Positions 51,230 to 59,895 of a DNA stretch of 64,000 bases are shown here, piece by piece. Location of the stretch: NCBI GenBank assembly GCA_001798075.1, contig MGRG01000014.1, positions 186,001-250,000 of the forward strand, in the 5' to 3' direction. Every line of letters begins with the position of its first letter. The first letter of the stretch is position 1. Origin of the DNA: Deltaproteobacteria bacterium RIFCSPHIGHO2_01_FULL_43_49. GTDB taxonomy: Bacteria; UBA10199; SPLOWO2-01-44-7. The notes under the pieces were generated by a model. The model made no database searches, was not told the DNA's origin, and saw nothing but the letters and a program-made list of their open reading frames with translations. The translations under genes and the position numbers were made by a program.

Positions 51230-52055
51230 AGAGATCAGACCGCCTACAAGAAAGGAATGGCCAATCTTTACGCACTTCTTCAATGAGATTTAAATCACAG
51301 TCGACAACCAAATTTTCCTCTTTATCTATGCTTGCCTGTTTCAAAATGCGCCCTAATGGATCGGCTACAAAAGAGGTCCCCCAAAAATTGAGATGGTCTT
51401 CAACGCCCACCCTATTAACCGCCGCCACAAAAACATTGTTGGCAATGGCATGAGAGCGTTGAATAATCTGCCAAGCTTCCTGTTCCGCTTTGTTGATTGC
51501 CTCTGGACCTTTAACCTGAAAGCCAATCGCCGTAGGATAAAAAATAACTTGAGCGCCGGCTTGGGCCAGCATTCTAGCCCCTTCTGGATACCATTGATCC
51601 CAGCAGACCATCACGCCAATCGTTCCAAAAGGAGTTTTGAAAACGGGAGTGCCAAGGTCGCCAGGAGAAAAATAAAATTTCTCTCCATAGTAATGCTCAA
51701 GGTCATCTGGAATATGTGTCTTTCGGTATTTTCCAAGTAAACCACCGTCGGTGTTCAAAACGACAGCGGTGTTATAGAATTTTTTTTCTGACTTTTCATA
51801 AAGAGAAGCGATGATGACGATTTTTAATTCCTTCGCCCATTGAGACAATACTTTTGTTGAAGGCCCCGGAATAGACTCAGCTAGTTCAAAATATTTTTTG
51901 TCTTCTTTTTGGCAAAAATAAAGAGAGCCAAATAATTCGGAAAGGCAAACGACCTGAGCCCCTTTTTTAGCAACTTGGAAAACGGAGTCCTTTGCCTTGG
52001 CGAAATTCGCCTCAAGGTCAGCCGACATTTTCATTTGGATGAGACCTATTCTCAC
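51216..52055 (-). CDS. aguB: N-carbamoylputrescine amidase
   Basis: 279 aa, nitrilase superfamily. Catalytic triad Glu in CLSELFGSLYF, Lys in GKYRKTHIPDD, Cys in VMVCWDQWYPEGAR. The ending (PFLSCRRSDLYG) is shared with plant and bacterial AguB. Releases putrescine, CO2 and ammonia from N-carbamoylputrescine. Overlaps pdaD by 4 bp and aguA by 14 bp. Confidence 0.95.
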   Translation of the reverse strand: MRIGLIQMKMSADLEANFAKAKDSVFQVAKKGAQVVCLSELFGSLYFCQKEDKKYFELAESIPGPSTKVLSQWAKELKIVIIASLYEKSEKKFYNTAVVLNTDGGLLGKYRKTHIPDDLEHYYGEKFYFSPGDLGTPVFKTPFGTIGVMVCWDQWYPEGARMLAQAGAQVIFYPTAIGFQVKGPEAINKAEQEAWQIIQRSHAIANNVFVAAVNRVGVEDHLNFWGTSFVADPLGRILKQASIDKEENLVVDCDLNLIEEVRKDWPFLSCRRSDLYGKS

Positions 52056-52603
52056 GGAACAAAAATAGCACCGGCTAGGACGGTCGTCCAGAGGCCGTTT
52101 TTGTCTCCAATAGCGGACTGCGTAATGTTGAGGGTTTTGACGATCTCGCCAGAAATCGTCCAGAGGTTCTTGCGATCGTTCCAGGATTTATCGGCCTCAA
52201 AGGGAACGCCCAATGTTGTAGCCAACATCTCCGCAGCTAAATCTTCGGTGTAGTCTCCTGCTTGTTGCTCGGTCTGCCCAAAGCTTTTGTGTTCAGAGAG
52301 ATAGCCGTGATGATCGGGATTTTTGGGAAGGGCTAAACCAACGGAGGCTGCAACCAAGCGGTGAGGCTCATTCGTTGCGTTGTCGTAGAGGACACAAAAA
52401 ACAACTTCACCAGCATTTAAGAGCTCAATACCTTTTGCTCTCGGAATAATTTTGCAGCGTGGGGGAAAAATACTGGAAACACGCACTAAATTATATTGCG
52501 CAATGCCCGCATCGCGAAGGGCCATTTCAAAACTTTGCAATTTTTCGCGATGTCTTCCGACACCCTTTGTCAAAAAAAGCTTATCCGGAACAAAACCTCT
52601 CAT
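52052..52603 (-). CDS. pdaD: Pyruvoyl-dependent arginine decarboxylase
   Basis: 183 aa from the ATG with AAGGAGA upstream (MRGFVPDKLFLTKGVG). The self-cleavage site is the Ser-Ser pair in NLVRVSSIFPPRCKIIP, where the second Ser becomes the pyruvoyl group. GEVVFCVLYDNATNEPHRLV is also family-typical. Makes agmatine from arginine, the first step of the three-gene arginine-agmatine-putrescine operon. This archaeal/chlamydial-type enzyme replaces the PLP-dependent SpeA. Confidence 0.95.
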   Translation of the reverse strand: MRGFVPDKLFLTKGVGRHREKLQSFEMALRDAGIAQYNLVRVSSIFPPRCKIIPRAKGIELLNAGEVVFCVLYDNATNEPHRLVAASVGLALPKNPDHHGYLSEHKSFGQTEQQAGDYTEDLAAEMLATTLGVPFEADKSWNDRKNLWTISGEIVKTLNITQSAIGDKNGLWTTVLAGAIFVP

Positions 52604-52726
52604 TGGTTTCTCCTTTGAAGTGAAGCGGGCTAACATATTTAGTCAGGCACTACAACTAAAAAATCTTCTCCGACCCTTGCGAAAAACACTTTCATGAATA
52701 GAGTGGAGCTTCGGGGCTCTTCCATT

Positions 52727-52859
52727 ATTTGAAAATGACGGGGCCTAACTGGAGTGGCGGGTCCTGCCCCTCCGTGTTGCTGCGGGGGCCCCTAACTAAA
52801 CCCCACAGCCAACACTCCGGGTCACCCACCACTCCACCCATCACCCACCATTTTCAAAT
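52727..52859. repeat. Nested palindromic repeat element, copy 1
   Basis: ATTTGAAAATG at the left end is inverted exactly at the right end, and GGAGTGG/CCACTCC lies inside. The 70-bp core 52758-52827 is 90% identical to 59789-59858. The whole can fold into one long hairpin. MITE-like. Confidence 0.7.
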
Positions 52860-52963
52860 CTTTTAAAATACCTTACCCCTTCGCTCCAATCACACCACAT
52901 TGAGGCGTTTTTCGCAGGGGCGCTCCAAACTATCGCGATAATTCGGAGTGTATAGGTGCAATA

Positions 52964-53200
52964 GCACAAGCGAGCTTCATTATGTTTGTGTAAAATTTGT
53001 CTCCGACTAGCGTGACGGCGAGGGTCTCTGAGGGCTTCTCACAGGCGATTTTTACTTTACGGGGGATCTAAAGACAAAATCGCCGAGAGAGAACGCTAAT
53101 TGGGGGTGGCAATCCCCAATTAGATAGTGTCCCTCAGAGACCTTTGCCGTCAGGTAGCTAGGAGGAAACAAACCGAAGTAAAAATAAATCTCGCTTGTGC
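52964..53200 (+). ncRNA. Candidate structured RNA, 237 nt, three-way junction
   Basis: Closing stem GCACAAGCGAG/CTCGCTTGTGC (52964-52974 with 53190-53200). A 22-bp uninterrupted stem pairs 53013-53034 with 53131-53152; its two non-Watson-Crick pairs are G-U only on the plus strand. Above it are two hairpins, GGCGATTTT/AAAATCGCC (53044-53084) and CTAATTGGGG/CCCCAATTAG (53096-53123). No ORF. Ends 63 bp before coaE. Not tmRNA, 6S, SRP or RNase P by eye. Confidence 0.55.
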
Positions 53201-53263
53201 GACGATCAGCTACATCGAAGAAGCACTCTTTACAAAAATTAGAGAGGATGGCATGAGGTTTCT

Positions 53264-53863
53264 ATGCGACAATTTGCTTTGACGGGTGGTTTTGGTACTG
53301 GAAAATCGACAGTGGGAAGAATGTTCGAGGATTTAGGAATTCCCCGGATCGACGCGGATTCTCTAACCCATGAGGTAACCGCCCCAGACAGAACTGCTTG
53401 GCGCCAAATTGTCTCTGCCTTTGGCGAAGATGTCCTCCTTGGTGATCGCAACCTCGATCGCCACAAACTGGCCGAAATTGTCTTTAACAACCCTGCTCAA
53501 AGAAAGCGCCTGGAGGCCATTATTCATCCCAAGGTAAAGGAAACGATGCATGAGCGGATTGAGGCCCTACGCCGTCAAGGACATTCAAGGGTCATTCTAG
53601 AAATTCCCCTCCTTTTTGAAGCGGGTTGGGATAGGGAAGAGCCTTTGGACGCCATCATCGTGGTTACAACCGACGAACAGACTCAAATCAAACGGGCCAA
53701 ACAGAAATTTGGACTCGATGAAAAGGCAATCAAGGCGAGAATTGCGGCCCAACAGCCTTTGGATACAAAAGCAAAGAAAGCAACTTTTGTAGTCGATAAT
53801 GGTGGAGACGTTAGTAAAACCAAAGCCCAGGTCGACGAAATTTTCAAAAAACTGCCTAGTTAA
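53264..53863 (+). CDS. coaE: Dephospho-CoA kinase
   Basis: 199 aa. P-loop GGFGTGKSTVGRMFEDLG, IDADSLTHEV, HPKVKETMHERIEA and the lid region (TTDEQTQIKRAKQKFGLDEK). Last step of coenzyme A synthesis. Overlaps the convergent pnp by 8 bp. The 237-nt RNA candidate lies just upstream on the same strand, so it could be a long 5' leader of this gene. Confidence 0.95.
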   Translation: MRQFALTGGFGTGKSTVGRMFEDLGIPRIDADSLTHEVTAPDRTAWRQIVSAFGEDVLLGDRNLDRHKLAEIVFNNPAQRKRLEAIIHPKVKETMHERIEALRRQGHSRVILEIPLLFEAGWDREEPLDAIIVVTTDEQTQIKRAKQKFGLDEKAIKARIAAQQPLDTKAKKATFVVDNGGDVSKTKAQVDEIFKKLPS

Positions 53864-55961
53864 TCACTTCCGCTTCGTGACCGACTGCCTCTTTGCGAGA
53901 AAGTCTCACTTTGCCGCTATCGGGGTCAACTTCCAGGACCTTGACGACAATTTCATCTCCTTCTTTAACCACGTCGGAGACTTGTTTGACCCGATGGTTT
54001 TCCAGCTGGGAAATATGAACCAAGCCATCTGTATTGGGCATGAACTCGACAAAAGCACCAAAATCCATAATTTTAACAACAGTCCCTTTGTAATATTTAC
54101 CAACCTCAGGGACAGCCGTTACACTTTTGACTCTCCTTAAAGCTTTTTCTCCAGATTCCTGATCGACAGCAAAGATAAAGACGGTTCCATCGTCTTCCAC
54201 ATCGATCTTGGCACCCGTTTCATCAACAATGGAGCGAATCATTTTGCCGCCGGGTCCAATCAGAGCTCCAATTTTTTCAGGATTAATCTTGATCATTACA
54301 ATTTTGGGGGCATGTGGAGAGAGTTCTTCACGCGATTTTGCTAATACAGCTTCCATTTTGTCTAAAATATGAAGTCTTCCCTCTCTGGCTTGCGTGAGGG
54401 CTTCTTGAAGAATCTCTTCGGATATACCACCGATCTTGATATCCATCTGCAGGGCGGTGACTCCCTTTCTTGTTCCAGCAACTTTAAAATCCATATCACC
54501 CAAATGATCTTCATCACCTAAAATGTCAGAAAGGATGGCGTAATTTTTCCCCTCTTTAATCAGTCCCATTGCAATTCCCGCAACAGGGGCTTTGATCGGA
54601 ACTCCGGCATCCATTAACGCCAAAGCTCCACCGCAAACGGTGGCCATTGAAGAAGAACCATTCGATTCCAAGACTTCAGAAACTAAACGGATCGTATAAG
54701 GAAAACTCTCTTCCGATGGCAAAACTTTTGATAAGGCTCTTTCCGCCAAGGCCCCGTGTCCCACTTCTCTTCTGCCGGGTGATCTTAAAAATTTCACCTC
54801 ACCGGTTGAAAAGGGAGGAAAATTGTAATGAAGCATAAAGCGTTTGTAATACGATTCTCCCAGGGCATCGATGAGCTGTTGATCATCTGAAGAGCCAAGC
54901 GTGGTGACTGCCAAGGCTTGCGTCTCCCCCCTTGTGAACAAGGCAGAGCCGTGTGTCCTAGGGAGCAAACCCGCTTCGCAGCTAATCGGACGGATATCTT
55001 TAAGGGAACGAGCATCGATGCGTTTTTTTTCGCGAAGAATCATTTGACGCACCCATTGTCTCTCTTCTTCTTCAAAAAGGTGGGTTACTAATCCCAAATT
55101 GGGGTCTTCTTTGCCCAGCGGACAAAACTTTTGTGTCAACTCTTCTTTGAGATCTTTTTTGGCCTTGTTTCTTTCTTGTTTTAAAGAAATGGAAAAGATC
55201 TCTTGCATCTTTCCTTTCAAAAAATCGGAAGTTTTTTTAGCAAGTTCTTGATCAACAGTTGGCGAAACGATCTCCAATTTTGGTTTTCCAACTTTTTTTG
55301 CCAATTCTTCTTGAATCGCTAGAACGGGTTGCATGGCTTCGTGGCCAAAACGAATGGCGGCAATCATATCTGCCTCTGAGGCCTCGTCAGCGCCCCCTTC
55401 CACCATAACCACCGCATCTTTTGTTCCAGCAACAATAATATCTAGATCACAAGTTTCCACCTGTTTTGGTGTTGGATTGATGACCAATTTGCCTTCAATG
55501 CGTCCAACTCTAACTCCAGCAATGGGACCCAAAAAAGGAGCGGGTGAAATCATTAAAGCTGCAGAAGAGCCCACCATTGCCAAAATATCGGGTTCATTGT
55601 CCAAGTCGACTGAAAGGACAGTCGCAATGACCTGCGTTTCATGGTGATAATGTTCTGGAAACAAAGGACGCACGGGACGATCGATAAAACGAGAGGTCAG
55701 AGTTGCCAATGTGGAAGGTCTTCCCTCTCTTTTGAAAAACCCACCTGGAATTTTTCCAGCGGCAAATGTTTTTTCAACATAATCAACCGTGAGTGGCAAA
55801 AAATCGGCATTTTCTTTTGGTTTTTCAGAAGCCGTCGCCGTCACCAAAACAATGGTATCACCGTAACGAACGGTTACAGAACCCCCTGCTTGCTTCGCTA
55901 GCTTCCCTGTTTCGATGGTCAAAGTCCTGCCACCGAATTCGGTTTTTACTGAATGAGACAT
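53856..55961 (-). CDS. pnp: Polynucleotide phosphorylase
   Basis: 701 aa, full length. Two RNase PH domains (GDTIVLVTATASEKPKENAD; FTRGETQALAVTTLGSSDDQ), KH domain with GALIGPGGKMIRSIVDETGA, and a C-terminal S1 domain (YYKGTVVKIMDFGAFVEFMP). 3'-5' phosphorolytic RNA decay in the degradosome. Lies downstream of rpsO, the usual order, 124 bp apart. Confidence 0.98.
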   Translation of the reverse strand: MSHSVKTEFGGRTLTIETGKLAKQAGGSVTVRYGDTIVLVTATASEKPKENADFLPLTVDYVEKTFAAGKIPGGFFKREGRPSTLATLTSRFIDRPVRPLFPEHYHHETQVIATVLSVDLDNEPDILAMVGSSAALMISPAPFLGPIAGVRVGRIEGKLVINPTPKQVETCDLDIIVAGTKDAVVMVEGGADEASEADMIAAIRFGHEAMQPVLAIQEELAKKVGKPKLEIVSPTVDQELAKKTSDFLKGKMQEIFSISLKQERNKAKKDLKEELTQKFCPLGKEDPNLGLVTHLFEEEERQWVRQMILREKKRIDARSLKDIRPISCEAGLLPRTHGSALFTRGETQALAVTTLGSSDDQQLIDALGESYYKRFMLHYNFPPFSTGEVKFLRSPGRREVGHGALAERALSKVLPSEESFPYTIRLVSEVLESNGSSSMATVCGGALALMDAGVPIKAPVAGIAMGLIKEGKNYAILSDILGDEDHLGDMDFKVAGTRKGVTALQMDIKIGGISEEILQEALTQAREGRLHILDKMEAVLAKSREELSPHAPKIVMIKINPEKIGALIGPGGKMIRSIVDETGAKIDVEDDGTVFIFAVDQESGEKALRRVKSVTAVPEVGKYYKGTVVKIMDFGAFVEFMPNTDGLVHISQLENHRVKQVSDVVKEGDEIVVKVLEVDPDSGKVRLSRKEAVGHEAEVIN

Positions 55962-56085
55962 GTGTTACTCCTTTGGTTTTGAGGAATTTAAGTTGAAGAA
56001 TTTAGGCTTATTAGGGATTTCTGATAACTTATAACAAGCGCTTAATCGCGCCTTTTATCAATTATCAGCGAATCCAATCGCCCCG

Positions 56086-56355
56086 TTATTTTCTTAAACC
56101 CAACACCTCTATTATTTTTTTATAACGTTCAATATCTGCTTTTTTTAAATAATTCAAAAGTCTGCGACGATGCCCCACCATTTTTAAAAGGCCTTGCCTG
56201 CTGGCATGGTCTTTGCGATGCGCTGCAAAATGTTTGTTGAGCTCTTCGATGCGAGAAGAAATCAAGGCAACCTGAATTTCTGGAGAACCGGTATCGCCTG
56301 TGTGTTTCTCAAATTTCTTAATCAACGTTTGCTTTTCTGTAACCGTCATTGTCAT
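56086..56355 (-). CDS. rpsO: Ribosomal protein S15
   Basis: 89 aa. FEKHTGDTGSPEIQVALISS, then RIEELNKHFAAHRKDHASRQ and GLLKMVGHRRRLLNYLKKAD: canonical four-helix S15. Binds the 16S central domain. Starts 12 bp after rnhB in the same orientation; upstream of pnp. Confidence 0.98.
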   Translation of the reverse strand: MTMTVTEKQTLIKKFEKHTGDTGSPEIQVALISSRIEELNKHFAAHRKDHASRQGLLKMVGHRRRLLNYLKKADIERYKKIIEVLGLRK

Positions 56356-56367
56356 GCCAAAAACCTA

Positions 56368-57009
56368 TCATGAGACTCCTCGAAAGGTCAAGCGGTGAAT
56401 GGGTGTGGGGCCGTGTGTTTTAATCTCTCTCAAGTGCCTTTTTGTGCCGTATCCTTTATGTTGTGCAAAACTAAAATGAGGAAATTCTTGGCCCAATTCC
56501 TTCATCAGACGATCCCTAGTCACTTTGGCAATGATGGAAGCGGCTGCAATCGATAAGCTTAAAGCATCTCCATTGACAATCGGGCGCTGCTCCATTTCTA
56601 AAGGGATTTGGAATCGCCCATCCACTAAAAGAATGTCTGGCCTTGTAGACATACTTTGCACAGCCAGCTGCATCGCTTTCAGCGAGGCTTTCAAAATATT
56701 GATTTGGTCAATTTCTTTCGAATCGACAATACCCACAGAAAAACCCAAAACCTTCTCAACCAATATCGAATAACATTCTTCACGTTGTGCCGGACTCAGT
56801 AATTTGGAATCATTGATACCTTCTTGCCAAGGCTCGCCTTGAGCCAGTGTTAGAGAGTCGAAGGGCAAAATCACGCAAGCGGCCACAACCGGGCCGGCAA
56901 GAGAACCTCTTCCTGCTTCATCAACGCCAGCAATTTTTTGGAAACCTTTTTTGAATGCCGCACTTTCAAAATCACGATGCGGTTTGTGGGGTAGAAGGTG
57001 TCTTTTCAC
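56368..57009 (-). CDS. rnhB: Ribonuclease HII
   Basis: 213 aa. Metal-site motif [20 protein letters not shown], the central [11 protein letters not shown] with the third Asp, and [20 protein letters not shown], then HKGYGTKRH. Removes RNA from RNA/DNA hybrids and single ribonucleotides. Its first 38 bp overlap the rplS 3' end, so the start is set by the neighbour context and [15 protein letters not shown] is probable. Confidence 0.95.
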   Translation of the reverse strand: MKRHLLPHKPHRDFESAAFKKGFQKIAGVDEAGRGSLAGPVVAACVILPFDSLTLAQGEPWQEGINDSKLLSPAQREECYSILVEKVLGFSVGIVDSKEIDQINILKASLKAMQLAVQSMSTRPDILLVDGRFQIPLEMEQRPIVNGDALSLSIAAASIIAKVTRDRLMKELGQEFPHFSFAQHKGYGTKRHLREIKTHGPTPIHRLTFRGVS

Positions 57010-57352
57010 TCTGTTCCTGACCTTCGATACGGGCTTTTCTTCCTGATAATTTTCTCAAATAATAAAGACGGGCACGACGAACTTTTCCTTTTTGGACCAC
57101 TTCAATATGATCGATCACGGGAGAATGAAGGGGGAAAATACGTTCTACCCCGACACCATAAGAAACTTTGCGAACGGTCAGGGTCTCCCTTGTCCCGCCC
57201 CCTCGGTGACGCAGCACCACTCCTTCAAAAGCTTGCAGGCGCTCTTTCTCCCCTTCTCTAATTTTGGCAAAAATCTTGATGGTATCCCCAGGTCTGAAAT
57301 TGGGGGCCCCTTTTTTTAAGTAAGCTTCTTCAATCCGATCGACTAAATTCAT
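56972..57352 (-). CDS. rplS: Ribosomal protein L19
   Basis: 126 aa. [20 protein letters not shown], then [20 protein letters not shown] and the end [14 protein letters not shown] are canonical L19. A short Ser/Thr/Pro tail ([14 protein letters not shown]) extends into rnhB. The start overlaps trmD by 4 bp. Confidence 0.98.
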   Translation of the reverse strand: MNLVDRIEEAYLKKGAPNFRPGDTIKIFAKIREGEKERLQAFEGVVLRHRGGGTRETLTVRKVSYGVGVERIFPLHSPVIDHIEVVQKGKVRRARLYYLRKLSGRKARIEGQEQSEKTPSTPQTAS

Positions 57353-58068
57353 GTGGGCTCCTTAGCCGGTTTCTTTTCGTTTTGCAACTTCTTTAATAAA
57401 TCGGGCCGACGTTTTTTTGTCATTTTTATGGCCTGTGACCCTCTCCATGCCTCTATTTCCTTATGATTGCCTGAGAGAAGAACTTTCGGGACTTTAAGCC
57501 CTCTCAATTCAGGGGGGCGGGTATATTGTGGATATTCCAAAAGTCCCTCATTAAAAGATTCATGTGAAAGGGAGGCTTCGTTTCCCAAGACACCTGGAAT
57601 CAAACGCGCAACGGTTTCCAGCAAAACTAAAGCAGCCACCTCTCCACCATTCAAAACATAATCACCAATGGAGATTTCTTCATCCACTACGAGTTCGCAT
57701 ACCCTTTCATCCACCCCTTCATAGCGGCCACAAATTAAAATGAGTTGATCAAGTTTGGCCATTTGCCTGGCCATTTTCTGATTAAAAAGTGTTCCCCTAG
57801 GTGTGAGCAAAATACATTTCGATTTTTTCTTTCCAGAGATCGATTCGATGGTGTTGACCAGCGGCTCTGGCTTTAAAACCATTCCAGGGCCACCGCCATA
57901 GGGAACATCGTCGACTGTTTTGTGTTTGTCGGTGGCAAAGTCTCTGAAATTATGGAGGGCAACGTTTAATTTTTTTTGTGTGATGGCTTTTCCAAGCAAA
58001 GAAACTTGCAGGGAGGATTCAAAAAATTGAGGGAAAATTGTCAGGATATCAAACTGCACACTATTCAA
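57349..58068 (-). CDS. trmD: tRNA (guanine-N1)-methyltransferase
   Basis: 239 aa. SPOUT knot: [59 protein letters not shown], then [17 protein letters not shown] and the [20 protein letters not shown] helix. Methylates G37 of tRNAs. It overlaps the preceding khpA by 8 bp. The rimM gene that usually stands between them is absent. Confidence 0.97.
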   Translation of the reverse strand: MNSVQFDILTIFPQFFESSLQVSLLGKAITQKKLNVALHNFRDFATDKHKTVDDVPYGGGPGMVLKPEPLVNTIESISGKKKSKCILLTPRGTLFNQKMARQMAKLDQLILICGRYEGVDERVCELVVDEEISIGDYVLNGGEVAALVLLETVARLIPGVLGNEASLSHESFNEGLLEYPQYTRPPELRGLKVPKVLLSGNHKEIEAWRGSQAIKMTKKRRPDLLKKLQNEKKPAKEPT

Positions 58069-58306
58069 TGATTTCCAGAACTGAGCGGCGGCGCAATTTT
58101 GTTGAAACCGCTCCCAAAATTATTCTTAAAGCTCCGGCGGTTCTTCCTTGTTTGCCAATGACTTTGCCTAAATCTTCCTTGGCAACCTTGAGCTCAATGA
58201 CTGTGGTTTGTTCCCCTTCTACTTCAGTGACTTCTACTGCTTCTGGTTTATCCACTAATGCCTTCGCCATCATTTCAACCAGACTTCTGATTGTCTCTTC
58301 TCCCAT
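58061..58306 (-). CDS. khpA: KH-domain RNA-binding protein KhpA
   Basis: 81 aa from the ATG with GGGAGGTG upstream. Single KH domain with [20 protein letters not shown], then RIILGA (GxxG loop GKQG). In other bacteria KhpA pairs with KhpB/EloR in RNA control of division and envelope. Conserved position between rpsP and trmD. Confidence 0.95.
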   Translation of the reverse strand: MGEETIRSLVEMMAKALVDKPEAVEVTEVEGEQTTVIELKVAKEDLGKVIGKQGRTAGALRIILGAVSTKLRRRSVLEIIE

Positions 58307-58339
58307 AATCACCTCCCGCGTCCGCTCTACCCCACTGGG

Positions 58340-58600
58340 CTAACTTTCACACTTTGTGACGATCCTTAAGTCTTTCTTTAACATTTGGCCAACGACTCTC
58401 GAAGGGATGGCTCCTTTTTTGAGCCAAAATTCAATACGCTCTTTGTTGACATTGAACTTCTTTTCCTTCAATTTTGGATTGTAAACCCCCAATACTTCCA
58501 AAAAACTCCCATCTCTGGGCTTTTCTCTGGAGGCGGCAACCACTCTGAAAAATGGTTTTTGGTTTGTTCCAATCCTTGTTAATCGAATGCGTACCGGCAT
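58340..58600 (-). CDS. rpsP: Ribosomal protein S16
   Basis: 86 aa. PVRIRLTRIGTNQKPFFRVV, then AASREKPRDGSFLEVLGVYN and GAIPSRVVGQMLKKD are canonical S16. First gene of the rpsP-khpA-trmD-rplS-rnhB-rpsO-pnp series. Confidence 0.98.
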   Translation of the reverse strand: MPVRIRLTRIGTNQKPFFRVVAASREKPRDGSFLEVLGVYNPKLKEKKFNVNKERIEFWLKKGAIPSRVVGQMLKKDLRIVTKCES

Positions 58601-58665
58601 AGTAACCCCTTAAATTTGAGGGCTTTCTTAGCAACGCTTCTTCTAACCGTCAAGTATTTATAAAA

Positions 58666-59895
58666 CTATTTAAATTCGAACGAATAAAGGCGGCTGGCAT
58701 TGGAGAGTAAAAAGAGTCGGTTGCCTTGCAAAACAGGGTCGGAGTAACTTCCCCCTTTTACAAACCAGGACCGTTTAATATCCCCTGTTTCTCTATCTAA
58801 AAAATAGATTTTGCCTTTCGTGGCGACTACAGCAAGCCATTTGCCATAAACAACTGGAGAGGAAGATTCATCAACCTCTTCTAGGGCTTGCTCCCAAACT
58901 GTCTGCCCGTTATCTCCCCTAAAACAATAAGTAACCCCGCCCGCTGTTACATAAAGGAAGCCATCTTGCAAAACAGCATCGTTTACACTCCCCACGGGGA
59001 CTTGCCAAACCGATTGGCCAGTCCTGGGATCGAGTGCAAAGAATTTTCCATCAGCCGAAGCAACATAAGCCAATCCTGAGCTTGTCGAAGGACCCGCAAG
59101 TAGAATAGTCGAATCAACATCATGAAAAGATTGGGCACGATCTCCCAACTGTTTGGTCCAACGCAATGCTCCTGTAGCAGCATCGTGGGCTGCTAAACTA
59201 CCATCGGAGTAACCAACCAAAATGTTACCATTTAAGAAAACAGGGTCAGCCGATCCGCGAACGGTAAAGCCAGACTCTCTTGAGCCGTAACTTGTTTCCC
59301 ACAAAACGGTTCCCTTGGCAGCGTCCAAGGCAGCCAATTGCTTTGACAGGGTTACAATGTATATTCTATCCCCGTGAATAAGGGGGGCCGACATGACCTC
59401 TCCTTCTAATTTAGAGGCCCAAATGGGAGTCCCATTTTCTTTGTTGAGGGCGTAGACCATCCCTTTGGTGTCGGCAAAAAAAACAGCTTCCCCGGAAGTT
59501 CTTGCTTGAGCGTGAATGGGAGCTTGAGTTTTAAAAGTCCAAAGCTTTTTTCCTTTTTTTACATCGACTGCATAAAAAATCTCCCGATGCACACCGACAA
59601 AAACCTTGTCGCCATCCACAAAAGGGGTGGCAAACTGAAAAGGCCTTCTGTTCATCCAAGAATTTTGCTTGAGCTTGACCACCCATTTGCGTTCCAAAGG
59701 GACACTACTTTTCCCAGCAGCGTGAAGAGGACTGTGGACTAAGGACAATGGACTAAGGACCAAAATCAAAGCAGGAATAAAAAAATGTCGGGTCCTGCCC
59801 CTCCGTGTTTTTGTGGGGGCCCCTAACAAAACCCCACAACAAACACTCCGGGCCACCCGACATTTTTTTATAATTGCTTCTGTAATTGAAGCCAT
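58666..59895 (-). CDS. BamB-like PQQ beta-propeller protein
   Basis: The open frame is 409 aa. From KSSVPLERKWVVKLKQNSWM onward it is an eight-bladed PQQ-type propeller (FVGVHREIFYAVDVKKGKKL, YVASADGKFFALDPRTGQSV). It is the outer-membrane assembly lipoprotein BamB type, or a close PQQ-repeat relative; no lipobox Cys is obvious. The region before it is repeat-derived: residues 10-38 fall in the palindromic repeat copy 2 and the hydrophobic FFIPALILVLSPLSLVHSPL in a TCCTTAGTCC tract. The true start and signal peptide are therefore uncertain. Neighbours (YfgM-like, der) support BamB. Confidence 0.8.
   Translation of the reverse strand: MASITEAIIKKCRVARSVCCGVLLGAPTKTRRGRTRHFFIPALILVLSPLSLVHSPLHAAGKSSVPLERKWVVKLKQNSWMNRRPFQFATPFVDGDKVFVGVHREIFYAVDVKKGKKLWTFKTQAPIHAQARTSGEAVFFADTKGMVYALNKENGTPIWASKLEGEVMSAPLIHGDRIYIVTLSKQLAALDAAKGTVLWETSYGSRESGFTVRGSADPVFLNGNILVGYSDGSLAAHDAATGALRWTKQLGDRAQSFHDVDSTILLAGPSTSSGLAYVASADGKFFALDPRTGQSVWQVPVGSVNDAVLQDGFLYVTAGGVTYCFRGDNGQTVWEQALEEVDESSSPVVYGKWLAVVATKGKIYFLDRETGDIKRSWFVKGGSYSDPVLQGNRLFLLSNASRLYSFEFK
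59729..59761. repeat. GGACTAAGGAC-type simple repeat in the BamB-like leader
   Basis: GGACTGTGGACTAAGGACA and continuation, an imperfect 7-14-bp tandem. Translated on the minus strand it gives the hydrophobic LVLSPLSLVHSPL and so supplies part of the apparent signal peptide. Confidence 0.6.
59789..59858. repeat. Palindromic repeat element, copy 2
   Basis: 70 bp, 63 identical to 52758-52827. Flanked by its own inverted arms AAATGTCGGGT/ACCCGACATTT, different from the arms of copy 1. Lies in the 5' part of the BamB-like frame. Confidence 0.75.

Noticed and set aside
53776-53800. GCAACTTTTGTAGTCGATAA in coaE
   Set aside because: Only 4 bp between the boxes and within coding sequence.
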